This document shows, piece after piece, positions 26,341 through 34,482 of a stretch of 64,000 bases of DNA (the stretch's first letter is position 1; each line of letters starts with the position of its first letter). The DNA is from Alphaproteobacteria bacterium. Its GTDB lineage: Bacteria; Pseudomonadota; Alphaproteobacteria; Rhodospirillales; WMHbin7. A model generated the notes under the pieces. That model made no database searches. It saw nothing but the letters and a program-made list of their open reading frames with translations, and was not told where the DNA came from. The stretch is taken from NCBI GenBank assembly GCA_015232335.1, contig JADFZV010000012.1:1-64000 (forward strand), given 5' to 3'. The position numbers and the translations under genes were made by a program.

Positions 26341-27753
26341 TCAGTTCTTGAATTCGCGAACGACGACGATTCCGGCCTTGCCAGCACCCCCATCGCCGTT
26401 ATTTCCACCACCACCGCCGCCAGAGCCGAAAGCCAGTGCCGCAGGGGCGTTTCCGGTTGATCCGCCGCCGGTTGTTCCGCCGCGCCCGCCGCCACCCCAA
26501 TAAGATGCCCCGCCAAGCTGTCCGCCCGTATCACCGGATGAATTGCCGACACTGCCGCCGAACCCGCCTGCGATGTTGATATCGCCAGAAGAGCTTGCAG
26601 CACCACCGTCGCCTCCGAGATAGCCTTGGTTGGCTACAGACCCTCCGCCGTTCGCCGAGGCGTGAGCCCCGAAGGACGACGAGCCGCCAGCCGCCTGACT
26701 ATTGCCGTTGCTCCCACTTCCCACGGTGATGCTTTCCGTGGCCCCAAGTGCAGAGGCCATTATTTTCTTGATGGTCGTAGCACCCGCGCCACCGCCTGGG
26801 CCGCCGCCAACCGTCACGTTATAGGCACCACCTGCGCCGCCGCCCGTCACGATCACCTCGACCCACAGCAGGCCTGCCGGTTTCATCCAGGTGCCCGATG
26901 CCGTGAAGGTCGTGATGGTTTCAGACAGGGCTCCTGTGCTACCCGCCGGAAAGGTGACTGTTCCAGCGCCGTCGTCGTAACTGCCCCCCGCTGCCTGAAC
27001 CATGGCGCCCACCACGTCCTGCGCCGCTTCGGTGAAATCCGAAACATCGGCGGCAGTGTGGCTGTGCGCAGCTGCCGCCGCCCCCAGATTGGTCCTGGCC
27101 GTCGTTGCGTTCGCCACATCGGACAGATTGTTGGTGGACAATAGGTCACCATTGCCCGGCAAGCCTTGAGGGCCTTGTGCGCCTTGCGGTCCTTGAACGC
27201 CCTGGATGCCTTGAGCACCCTGCGATCCTTGAGCACCCGTCGCTCCTTGCGGCCCCGTGGGGCCGGTGAAGGTGGCTGCCGGATAGGCCAGGGGCAATCC
27301 ATTGGCATCGAAGCCCAGAATGGCCGAGGCGCGATCAGAAGCCGCTGGCAGTTCCAGACTGTCGGCGGGATCGACCGGCGACAGCACCAGGGAACGACCC
27401 AGGCTTGTCGCCACCTGCTGAAGCGAGGCGGTCAGACGGTCCAACTCGTCATTGATCACCTTGGCCCTGAAGGACCCGCCCTCTTGAAAGTCTGAGGTGC
27501 GGGCGATGGCAATGTTGCGCCGAAGTGTGACCAGCACGCCATTGGCAGGAGCAGCGGTGAAGCTGACCGTGCCGCCAGCACTGACGCCAGCCCCCGCCAC
27601 CGTGAATCCGCTGTTTTGCAACGCATCGTCCAGCCAGACCTCCATGTCCGCAATCTCGAAGATCGGGAAGGCGTAGGGAAAGGCTGTCTGTACGCCGTTG
27701 GCCGTGTATTGGATGCGGGGTGCTAAGGCCCCGATCTGAATATGATCCGTCAT
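26341..27753 (-). CDS. tail fibre with T7-type N-terminus and collagen repeat
   Basis: 470 residues. Residues 1-160 resemble the T7 tail fibre N-terminal domain that attaches to the tail (IQYTANGVQTAFPYAFPIFE, VTLRRNIAIARTSDFQEGG). Residues about 166-202 are Gly-X-Y repeats (GPTGPQGATGAQGSQGAQG...) that form a collagen-like shaft. The C-terminal 200 residues are very Gly-rich (GGGGGGNNGDGGAGKAG) with a GTW motif seen in glycine-rich receptor-binding tips. It determines host range. Confidence 0.88.
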   Translation of the reverse strand: MTDHIQIGALAPRIQYTANGVQTAFPYAFPIFEIADMEVWLDDALQNSGFTVAGAGVSAGGTVSFTAAPANGVLVTLRRNIAIARTSDFQEGGSFRAKVINDELDRLTASLQQVATSLGRSLVLSPVDPADSLELPAASDRASAILGFDANGLPLAYPAATFTGPTGPQGATGAQGSQGAQGIQGVQGPQGAQGPQGLPGNGDLLSTNNLSDVANATTARTNLGAAAAAHSHTAADVSDFTEAAQDVVGAMVQAAGGSYDDGAGTVTFPAGSTGALSETITTFTASGTWMKPAGLLWVEVIVTGGGAGGAYNVTVGGGPGGGAGATTIKKIMASALGATESITVGSGSNGNSQAAGGSSSFGAHASANGGGSVANQGYLGGDGGAASSSGDINIAGGFGGSVGNSSGDTGGQLGGASYWGGGGRGGTTGGGSTGNAPAALAFGSGGGGGGNNGDGGAGKAGIVVVREFKN

Positions 27754-27768
27754 CTGCTTCTCCTGTCG

Positions 27769-28269
27769 TTATCTGGATTTCAAGAGACTGCTTGCCAGGC
27801 CCAGACCCTGCTGGGCCAGTTGCAGCCCCAGCGAGGGGCCGAACTGGCGGCTTTGTTCAAGCAAGCTGCGCTGACGGGCGAAGTCGAGAGACTGGCCGAT
27901 GGCATTCGCCCTTAGGCCATACATCTTGTCCTCGCTGTCCTGCTCTTCCTGGGTCCTGGTAACCAGACCCTTCAGAACGGCGCCTGCCGAACCACCCGAG
28001 GCACTGTCCAGCCCCATGGCGCCGAAGGCCGCCTTGCGGCTGGCCATCTCGACTTTGAGCTGGCGCTTGCGGCTTTCGGCATCGGCATCGCGCGTGGCTT
28101 GAAGCTGGGCCAATTGCGATTGGGCCTGGGCTTGCGCCTGAGCTTGTTGCTGCGCCATGACAGCGTTCTGATATTTCGCCTGCTGGCTGGCTTGCGCCCG
28201 GCTGGAAATCGCGCCAAGCGCTTGCGTGGCAAACATAAAGCCTGCCGATACGGGATCTAATCCTGACAT
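27769..28269 (-). CDS. internal virion protein, T7 gp14-like
   Basis: 166 residues. N-terminal hydrophobic start (PVSAGFMFATQALGAISS), a long Gln/Ala-rich helix (QQQAQAQAQAQSQLAQLQA), then ASRKAAFGAMGLDSASGGSA and a helical end. This matches the gp14-like core proteins ejected into the host envelope by podoviruses. Its frame touches the tail gene upstream by 1 nt. Confidence 0.7.
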   Translation of the reverse strand: MSGLDPVSAGFMFATQALGAISSRAQASQQAKYQNAVMAQQQAQAQAQAQSQLAQLQATRDADAESRKRQLKVEMASRKAAFGAMGLDSASGGSAGAVLKGLVTRTQEEQDSEDKMYGLRANAIGQSLDFARQRSLLEQSRQFGPSLGLQLAQQGLGLASSLLKSR

Positions 28270-30152
28270 CAGTCGCTCACTTTCGTTTCTGTGGTTACGG
28301 AAAGAATGGTGCAGGGCAAAGGGTCCTGCCCCCTAACGGCCCAAAGTGCTTGGGCATGGTTGCGCCGCCAGCCTAAGGCTCGCAGCCTTACCTCGCCGGT
28401 GAAGGGCTGGGGCGCCTGATCCAGCACGCCGCCTTCTCCCAGCCGCTTGAAGGGCACGGGCTGTTCGCCCCTACCGGTATCGACCCTTAGGGCTTGCGTG
28501 TTTTGCAAGCGAAACAGGGCAGAAATCAGGCGCATCGGCTTGACCAGTCCGGCGGGCGGCAAGGGTTCGATCTCGTGGGTAAAGGCAAGGCCCGCTTCGA
28601 CCGTGCTGGCCGGATGCTCCAGCGAAATCGATCCCTCCTCGACAACGGCCCAGCCCACCGGAAGCCCATCGGCCACTACGGTAACTGTGCGCCCGTTCAG
28701 ATGCGAAAGACCGCTCCAAAGAATGCCGGGCGTTTCCGCCTGCCCTTTAAGCGCGCTGTCGGTCGAAATCTCTGCATCGAAACATTCGATGAGAAAGCTT
28801 CCATTGCGCTCGACCAGGACATAAGTGACGTCGCCCACCACGGCCACCGAGCAAAACAGCCCATCGGTCTCAAGCTGCGACCAGGCGGTGACCTGCTCGA
28901 TGCGGTAGTTGGTGACTGCGGCCATCGTGCCGTCTTCCATCACCACATACAAAAGCCGCGTGGCCGGTTCATAATCCATGTCCTGGGGATGGCGGCACAA
29001 ATGCCCCGCCAGCATCGACAGGTCGTTTGAAGTGTAGGCCTGCTCGATATCGGTATAGAGAAACTCGCGCAGATCAGTACCCGAGCGCCCGGCAAAAATG
29101 GTGGCGCCATCGACATCCCGAGGCAGCACCTGTCGGTCGACGAAGGAGCCGATACGCGTTTGGCGATTGACCTGAATCTTCGAAGGCGTCAAGGGCGATC
29201 CGGTCACCATCCATTCCGCCCCCGAGGTCAGCACCTGAAGATGGCGCCCCGAAAAGACGGCGCGAAGGGCGTTCACCTGATCGGAGAGCAGCGTGAATTC
29301 GATGGCTTCGTCATCCAGCCCCTCGCCCAGATCGAAATTCCACAATTCGGAACTTTTAGACAACCACAGCCGGTTGGGCAGATCGCGCGAGCCGCCAATG
29401 ACCAGCCGGTCCTGATGAAAGCAGGCGCAGACCGGCCAGCCGCGCAAGCCTGAGAAGGATTGCTCCTCCCAATCTTCGCTGGCGGCGGTGCCGGTCAGGC
29501 TTTCCTTGGTTTCGGCACTGGCCGAAGTTGCCGAGGCGACGGCGGTGATCTTCACCTCCTTGGCAGCAATGCGAAACCTGGTATTCACATGGCTTGATTC
29601 GAAGACATTGGCCGAAGCGGTCAGCGTAATCGTGCCCGAGGTGCCAGAAGGCGTCAGCGTCACCTCGGGGGCCGCAAACTTGTGATAGGGCTGGCGGATC
29701 AGGCTGGTTTCTTCGGTAAAGCTCCAGGTGGAAATCGACCAGTCGGTGTGCGAGCTGCGCGTGATCTTCCTGGGCTCGACATCGGGATGCGTGACCAAAA
29801 GCGTGTCGGCACTTTGCGTCCAGGACAATTGGGAAAGCTGCGCCAAAGTCCAGGGAACAGTCAGTTCCGCCACCCAGACGCCATCTTGATAGACATCCAT
29901 CTTGGCGTTGGTGAAGACCAGCAGATAGACCTGCTCGGTATTGAATTCAAAGGCGACCAGACGCCCCTTGCCCAGCGCCGTGGCGATATAGGCAAGTCCT
30001 GGGCGGCGCGATGCACCCCCGGTGGGTGCGACCACCACATTACGCAGACGCATGGCGCCGTTCTCATAGGCGCGCAAATCGCCACGCCCCAGAAGACCCG
30101 GCGAAATCTCGCCCGAGGTGAAGTTGGTTTTGACTGTGTTGGTATTGGGCAT
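28269..30152 (-). CDS. tail tubular protein B-like (gp12-like nozzle)
   Basis: 627 residues, beta-rich. The start NTVKTNFTSGEISPGLLGR and RLRNVVVAPTGGASRRPG are typical of podovirus nozzle proteins; WSQLETDG and similar strands follow. Position after the gp11-like gene (1-nt gap) supports this. It is shorter than T7 gp12 (about 790). Confidence 0.8.
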   Translation of the reverse strand: MPNTNTVKTNFTSGEISPGLLGRGDLRAYENGAMRLRNVVVAPTGGASRRPGLAYIATALGKGRLVAFEFNTEQVYLLVFTNAKMDVYQDGVWVAELTVPWTLAQLSQLSWTQSADTLLVTHPDVEPRKITRSSHTDWSISTWSFTEETSLIRQPYHKFAAPEVTLTPSGTSGTITLTASANVFESSHVNTRFRIAAKEVKITAVASATSASAETKESLTGTAASEDWEEQSFSGLRGWPVCACFHQDRLVIGGSRDLPNRLWLSKSSELWNFDLGEGLDDEAIEFTLLSDQVNALRAVFSGRHLQVLTSGAEWMVTGSPLTPSKIQVNRQTRIGSFVDRQVLPRDVDGATIFAGRSGTDLREFLYTDIEQAYTSNDLSMLAGHLCRHPQDMDYEPATRLLYVVMEDGTMAAVTNYRIEQVTAWSQLETDGLFCSVAVVGDVTYVLVERNGSFLIECFDAEISTDSALKGQAETPGILWSGLSHLNGRTVTVVADGLPVGWAVVEEGSISLEHPASTVEAGLAFTHEIEPLPPAGLVKPMRLISALFRLQNTQALRVDTGRGEQPVPFKRLGEGGVLDQAPQPFTGEVRLRALGWRRNHAQALWAVRGQDPLPCTILSVTTETKVSD

Positions 30153-30153
30153 G

Positions 30154-30723
30154 TCACGACCTCACATCGACCAGAGGAAAGTTTTCGATCGAGGTCGGCG
30201 TGTCTTGCTGGCCGTCGATCAGCTTGGCGCGGCGAAACTCGTCCTCGGCCAGCTTGAAGAGAAGCTCGGCCCGGGCCGTGCTTTCGGTGATGGGGGCGCA
30301 GAATTCGGCGGCCAGTCTGGCGATCAGGGCAGAGTCGAAGAAGGGCGGAAAGTCGGTCTCGGCCGGGCGAAAGACATAGGTCAGCACCACCTGTTCGGCA
30401 TCGGTATGCAGCCGGCTTTCGGCGATGCGGTAATCTAGCCCGCGCCCCCGACCGGTAACCCCCGCCGACAGAGCGCGCAAGAAGTCGCCCGGCAGTTGGA
30501 AGGCATAGGCGTAATCGGCCACCGGGGCGGCGCTTAGGCGGGCCAGGCTGGTCTGGCCGCTGGCGAAGTTCCAGGGATGCGACGACAGCATGGCGTCGCG
30601 GATGGATGGGTAGAGATTGGCCGCCACCTCAGCCTCGGCCGTGCCCTCGTCGAAGGAGGCGATGGTGGAGGCCCCGATTTTCAAAAGGGCGCGTGAACAA
30701 AGTGCGATGCTTGAAAGTGCCAT
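30154..30723 (-). CDS. tail tubular protein A-like (gp11-like adaptor)
   Basis: 189 residues from ATG 30723, with GGAAACAGG upstream. LCSRALLKIGASTIASFDEGTAEA and YPSIRDAMLSSHPWNFA are the usual wording of gp11-like head-tail adaptors. It follows a terminator and starts the tail block. Confidence 0.82.
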   Translation of the reverse strand: MALSSIALCSRALLKIGASTIASFDEGTAEAEVAANLYPSIRDAMLSSHPWNFASGQTSLARLSAAPVADYAYAFQLPGDFLRALSAGVTGRGRGLDYRIAESRLHTDAEQVVLTYVFRPAETDFPPFFDSALIARLAAEFCAPITESTARAELLFKLAEDEFRRAKLIDGQQDTPTSIENFPLVDVRS

Positions 30724-30750
30724 GACCTGTTTCCTTTCCTTCAGGTTTGC

Positions 30751-30783
30751 CAAAACGAAAACGGCCCGCCGAAGGGCGGGCCG
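30751..30783 (-). terminator. minus-strand terminator between CPBP and tail genes
   Basis: Nine-bp stem CGGCCCGCC / GGCGGGCCG, then TTTTCGTTTTG on the minus strand. Confidence 0.8.
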
Positions 30784-30812
30784 CTGTGGTCTGCGTAAAA
30801 TTTATTAGGTTG

Positions 30813-31430
30813 CTACCAGAACAAAATCAAATTGACCGCGTAGTGGGCCAGCACCACCAGCACCAGCGAGCCGGTGCGCAGATAGGCGTAGCCAAAGGCC
30901 AGGCCCACCAGCGAGGCGACGGCGATGTGCCCATAGCCCTGCCCCCAATGAATCAGCCCGAACAGCAGGCTGGAAAGAATCAGGCGCTGCCAGAATCCGC
31001 CCGGCAAGGCCGTCAGTGCTATGCGCCTAAAGGCCAGTTCCTCGACCAGCGCCGTCAGGGCCAATCCGAAACTGAGATCGAAGGCATTGAACCATCTATT
31101 CTCGATCGGCGGCCAATCGATCAGCTTCCAGCCGCGCCCCAGCATTTCGATCCAGGGATCGGTCAGCACCCCCACCGCCACCAGGGCGGCCCAACCGAAA
31201 GCCAGCAGGGCGACGGTCCCAAGCTTTTCCGGCGGTGCGGGCCAAGCCTTTCGAAAGCCCAGCAGCACCGCCAGAATCGCCAGCTTGAAGGCATAGTCGG
31301 CAAGATACACCCCATTCGTGCCCGAAAGCGCCATGAAGGCAAAGTCGTTCAAACAGCCCAAAGCGAAGGCGAAGCCCAGCAGGGCCAGACCCGTTCTTGC
31401 TTTTTGCCGTTCCGTCCCGATTTGCGTCAT
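30813..31430 (-). CDS. CPBP family intramembrane metalloprotease (copy 2)
   Basis: 205 residues, several membrane segments. The Abi/CAAX motifs are intact: EELAFRRIAL (first motif, EExxxR), LLFGLIHWGQG (FxxxH) and LAHYAVNLILF (HxxxN). Membrane-embedded Glu/His metalloprotease of unknown substrate. Its ATG overlaps the stop of the upstream paralogue (TGATG). Located inside the phage late region between head and tail genes, flanked by terminators on both sides. Confidence 0.85.
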   Translation of the reverse strand: MTQIGTERQKARTGLALLGFAFALGCLNDFAFMALSGTNGVYLADYAFKLAILAVLLGFRKAWPAPPEKLGTVALLAFGWAALVAVGVLTDPWIEMLGRGWKLIDWPPIENRWFNAFDLSFGLALTALVEELAFRRIALTALPGGFWQRLILSSLLFGLIHWGQGYGHIAVASLVGLAFGYAYLRTGSLVLVVLAHYAVNLILFW

Positions 31431-32062
31431 CACGTCCCCAAATGTAATCCGAAGACCAGTAGATTAATCGTATAATGCGCCGCAATCACCACGCCCAGCG
31501 ACCCTGTGCGCAGATAGGCCGCGCCGAAGGCCAGGCCGATGATCGCCGTCAAGGCCATATGCCCATAGCCCTGCCCCCAATGCCCCAACCCGAAAAGAAG
31601 GCTGGAGCTGATCAGGCGCACCCACATCGGCCCGGGCAGAACCGCCAGAGCCAAACGGCGCGCCACCATCTCCTCGGCCACGGCGGTCAGCATCAGGCCC
31701 AAGGTCAAGTCCAGCAGCCACAGCCCCGAATGTTCGATATAGGGCCAGCCGAACAACTGCCAGCCACTTCCCAGGAAGGCCGACAAGGGCTCAAGAAGCT
31801 GATCGAATACGACAAGCCCCAACCACAGCATCAGCAGCACCCACCAGGATCCGCGCTTCTGCGGCGCTGCCGGTAATGTCTTCCAAAGCAGCAGCAGCGG
31901 CACCAGCATCAGCGACTTAGAAGCGTAATCAACCAGATAGACTCCGTAAGTGTCGTCAAACCGCCAGTAAAGAAAGTCGTTCAGCGCAAAGACGGTCATG
32001 CTGAAGGCGAGAGCCAGCCTCGGCCTTGTCAACGTGCTGTCGCAAATCTCTTTGCCCGTCAT
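31430..32062 (-). CDS. CPBP family intramembrane metalloprotease (copy 1)
   Basis: 210 residues from ATG 32062 (GGGGGG 6 nt upstream; GTG 32068 is possible). The motifs EEMVARRLAL, LLFGLGHWGQG and AAHYTINLLVF are intact. It is clearly a duplicate of the next gene: both share (F/L)ALNDFLYWR-like N-termini and the HWGQGYGH(M/I)A(L/V) stretch. The pair probably arose by tandem duplication. An unusual cargo for a phage structural region. Confidence 0.85.
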   Translation of the reverse strand: MTGKEICDSTLTRPRLALAFSMTVFALNDFLYWRFDDTYGVYLVDYASKSLMLVPLLLLWKTLPAAPQKRGSWWVLLMLWLGLVVFDQLLEPLSAFLGSGWQLFGWPYIEHSGLWLLDLTLGLMLTAVAEEMVARRLALAVLPGPMWVRLISSSLLFGLGHWGQGYGHMALTAIIGLAFGAAYLRTGSLGVVIAAHYTINLLVFGLHLGT

Positions 32063-32120
32063 CGTCACCCCCCGGTCATATTAGTCCAGTTTTTTCCAAA
32101 GAAAACGTGCCTTTCTTCTC

Positions 32121-32162
32121 AAAAAGCCCGAAGGGCCCGATCATGTGATCGAGCCCTTCGGC
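32121..32162 (-). terminator. minus-strand terminator after the head genes
   Basis: Extended hairpin GCCCGAAGGGC ... GCCCTTCGGC enclosing a second dyad GATCA/TGATC, followed on the minus strand by TTTTTGAG. It closes the capsid block upstream of the CPBP genes. Confidence 0.88.
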
Positions 32163-32185
32163 AGTCTGGGGGAGTTCAATTGGCT

Positions 32186-32455
32186 TTAGTCGGTGTCGGC
32201 AGACCCGATCTGGGTCATGTCGTTGACATCGACCACGCCCGAGGCGTTCGACGAAACCAGGAACAGGCCGCCCTGCATCGTGCCTGCGGTATCGACGTTG
32301 GCGACGATGATGTCGCCCACGCGCAGCATATCCGCAGCCGCGTTGAAGTAACCGGCGCTGTCGACGCTGGCCGCCGTGTCGGCGGTGGTATAGTGCCAGA
32401 GCGTGAAGCCGTTGGCATAGGCCAGCACGCTCAGGTTCTTGGACAGATAGGCCAT
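32186..32455 (-). CDS. small phage head protein, possible decoration protein
   Basis: 89 residues from ATG 32455 with TAGGAG upstream. Begins LSVLAYANGFTLWHYTTADT and has the beta-rich DMLRVGDIIVANVDT pattern common to small proteins next to capsid genes. Position directly after the capsid gene suggests a decoration or cement protein, which is inference. The same frame stays open far upstream through the capsid gene, but that is a shadow frame. Confidence 0.7.
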   Translation of the reverse strand: MAYLSKNLSVLAYANGFTLWHYTTADTAASVDSAGYFNAAADMLRVGDIIVANVDTAGTMQGGLFLVSSNASGVVDVNDMTQIGSADTD

Positions 32456-32466
32456 GATCGGTTCTC

Positions 32467-33282
32467 CTAGTTCTCGAGGCAGCGCAGGGAGACGACGCCG
32501 GTAGCGTCGATCAAGGCCGAGCCCTGGCTCATCATGTTGGAAATGAAGAAGGCGGCACGGTCGCCATGCCAGGTGGCGTCGGACGTGACGTCCTTGCCGA
32601 TGGCATGACCGATGGCCGTCTTGTGGTACCAGTAGCAGTAGCGCACGCTGCCCGACTTGGTGAGGCCGGAATGCGGCATCCACAGAGTCCCCAGCCACTT
32701 CTTGGCCTGGGTACCCTGCCAGGGCAGGTCTTCGGTTCCGACATAATCGGCATGGGCGAATTCCTGGATGTCCAGAAGATCCGACCACTGCTTCCAGCCG
32801 ACCACGGCGAAACGCTCGCCATCGTCGGGCACGTCGGCACCGCCCAACATCTCGAAGGCCTCCAGCACCTTGGCCTTGGTCAGCAGCGTCGTGCCGTCCT
32901 GGGCATAGTTGGTGCTGGTGTCGAGCTGTGCGATGATCAGCTCGTCGGTCTTGCGGCCCAGCGCGTAAGCGCCTGCCTTGACCAGAACTTCCTTCTCCTT
33001 GCTGTTGGTCTTGAGCTCGTCCAAATGGTCCAGCCAGTCGCCGGCATAATAGTCGTACAACTGGCATTCCACCTGGCCATGGTCGATGTTCATCACCGGC
33101 ACATGGGCATGACGGGCCTTGGTCGAAGCCACGCCTTTTCCCACCTTGGGAAAGACGCAGCTTGAACCCACCACACCGTTCTTCACGCGCACGGTGTTCC
33201 TGAGCTTCGAGCCCGTGCGCTGATAGGCGGCATGGACTTCGGATTCGTAGATTTTCACGTAGCTGCTTTCGATGTTTGCCAT
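32467..33282 (-). CDS. phage major capsid protein
   Basis: 271 residues. IESSYVKIYESEVHAAYQRTGSK, LRNTVRVKNG and the GWKQWSDLLDIQEFAHADYVG stretch match podovirus-type capsid proteins. Position between scaffold and tail genes fits. The length is short for HK97-fold capsids but usual in this group. Preceded by a terminator-like hairpin and a large dyad. Confidence 0.85.
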   Translation of the reverse strand: MANIESSYVKIYESEVHAAYQRTGSKLRNTVRVKNGVVGSSCVFPKVGKGVASTKARHAHVPVMNIDHGQVECQLYDYYAGDWLDHLDELKTNSKEKEVLVKAGAYALGRKTDELIIAQLDTSTNYAQDGTTLLTKAKVLEAFEMLGGADVPDDGERFAVVGWKQWSDLLDIQEFAHADYVGTEDLPWQGTQAKKWLGTLWMPHSGLTKSGSVRYCYWYHKTAIGHAIGKDVTSDATWHGDRAAFFISNMMSQGSALIDATGVVSLRCLEN

Positions 33283-33310
33283 TGTCGTGTGATCCTTGTC
33301 TGATCGGTTG

Positions 33311-33381
33311 AAACGAAAAGGCGCTGTCTTCGGGTTCTGACGCGCTGAACCGGTTTCAGCACACCGCCCGAAGCAGCGCCT
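33311..33381 (-). terminator. minus-strand terminator or attenuator upstream of capsid gene
   Basis: Outer stem AGGCGCTG(T)CTTCGGG (33319-33334) with CCCGAAGCAGCGCCT (33367-33381), inner hairpin GCTGAA/TTCAGC, followed on the minus strand by TTTTCGTTTC. It lies 29 nt before the capsid ATG. Confidence 0.7.
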
Positions 33382-33415
33382 AGAGAGACCCCGGGGCTTT
33401 CCAGCGCGCGATCGT

Positions 33416-33449
33416 TTAACGCCGGGTCACTTGAGTGACACGGCGTTAA
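33416..33449. repeat. 34-bp near-perfect dyad before the capsid gene
   Basis: TTAACGCCG / CGGCGTTAA (9 bp) encloses GTCACT / AGTGAC (6 bp) with a 2-nt centre and one mismatched pair. No U-tract follows on either strand, so it is unlikely to be a simple terminator. It could be an operator, an RNase III site or a packaging site. Confidence 0.7.
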
Positions 33450-33501
33450 GCGTGAATCGTTCGCTAAGAAAGTTGTCCCGGGGAAAACGGGTAAGCAGTG
33501 C

Positions 33502-34188
33502 TTATTCCTTGCCGGGATAAGCCCGCTTGAAAGCTTCGGTGACGCGGGCCATGTAGGCCGGATCGCGTTGGCGCCAATATCTGGGATCGGCCACCATCTT
33601 CTTGAGGTCCTCCTCGTTCTGGGGCATGTCTTCATGACCGCCCTGCATGCGAAGCCCTGGCTCGCCCGAGCGCATCATGCGCTCCAGAGCCAGAATGCCC
33701 TCGGCGCTGGAACCCAGGGCGTTCAGAACTTCCTCGGACAGATTGGCCTTGCCCCAGGCTTCAAGCTGGCGCTTGACCTCTTCCCAGCGCTCAGGCCCGC
33801 CGAAATGCTGGTGCAGCTTGCCTTCATTCTGTCCCCTGTGCAGTTCACCGGCCATGCCTTCAACGGTGGGCATCAAGCGCTCGACAGCCAGGTCATAGAC
33901 CAGTTGCGCCTGATCGTTGGTGAAGCCCGCGGCATGCAGGCGCTTGTTGACTTCAAGATCGCAGCCGCACATGGGATGCTTTTCGGTGATGCTGTATTCT
34001 TCGTGCGAGGCGGGAACGCCCGGCATCTTGCCGCCCTCCTGGCCGTAGCGGCGCTCCAGTTCCAGATAGGAGCGCATTAGCTCTTCCAGGCGCGGGCTGT
34101 TGGAAGCCGCATCCCAGAATTTCTCGGGCAGGTTGGCGGGGCGCTGGCTTTTTGCCTTGGCGCCGGTTGTGTTCAATAAATTGCTCAT
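33502..34188 (-). CDS. capsid assembly scaffold protein
   Basis: 228 residues, helical and acidic, with coiled segments (LEELMRSYLELERRYGQEGG). Position between portal and capsid genes and this composition fit a podovirus scaffolding protein (gp9-like). The C-terminus is basic-aromatic (RVTEAFKRAYPGKE), as scaffold C-termini that bind capsid often are. Confidence 0.78.
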   Translation of the reverse strand: MSNLLNTTGAKAKSQRPANLPEKFWDAASNSPRLEELMRSYLELERRYGQEGGKMPGVPASHEEYSITEKHPMCGCDLEVNKRLHAAGFTNDQAQLVYDLAVERLMPTVEGMAGELHRGQNEGKLHQHFGGPERWEEVKRQLEAWGKANLSEEVLNALGSSAEGILALERMMRSGEPGLRMQGGHEDMPQNEEDLKKMVADPRYWRQRDPAYMARVTEAFKRAYPGKE

Positions 34189-34191
34189 GTC

Positions 34192-34482
34192 TCAGGTCTC
34201 CTTGGTTTCAACAATGAAGGGTTGCCCCTCGCGGCCACGGCGCACGAGCGACAGAATGTGGTTCACCAGATGGCGCTGGCCTTCGAGATGGCGAAGCTGG
34301 GCGTCCGAGGCTTCCGGCCCCAGATGGCGTTCCAGCGTCACCGCCTTCAAATGCTCAAGCGCCCTTACCCCGTCAGCGTCCCGAAACAGGCGCGCGAACA
34401 CAGAGGCAAGCTCGTTGTCGGGAATGGGCCGGGCCTTTAAGCCCAAGCCCATCCCGTTGCCGGTTCCGATGCGATCGTTCAT
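34192..34482 (-). CDS. Bbp19-like phage protein
   Basis: 96 residues, ATG overlapping the portal stop by 4 nt. The helical stretch VFARLFRDADGVRALEHLKAV and RHLVNHILSLVRRG resembles the Bbp19 family of Bordetella phage BPP-1, a small protein found with podovirus head genes. Function unknown. Confidence 0.72.
   Translation of the reverse strand: MNDRIGTGNGMGLGLKARPIPDNELASVFARLFRDADGVRALEHLKAVTLERHLGPEASDAQLRHLEGQRHLVNHILSLVRRGREGQPFIVETKET

Noticed and set aside
27130..27260. Short DNA repeats in the fibre gene as a CRISPR-like array
   Set aside because: They encode Gly-X-Y collagen repeats in frame; no spacers.
32456..33067. Open frame through the capsid gene in frame with the decoration-like gene, suggesting a T7 gp10B-type frameshift
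   Set aside because: No slippery heptamer seen near the capsid end, and the small gene has its own TAGGAG site.
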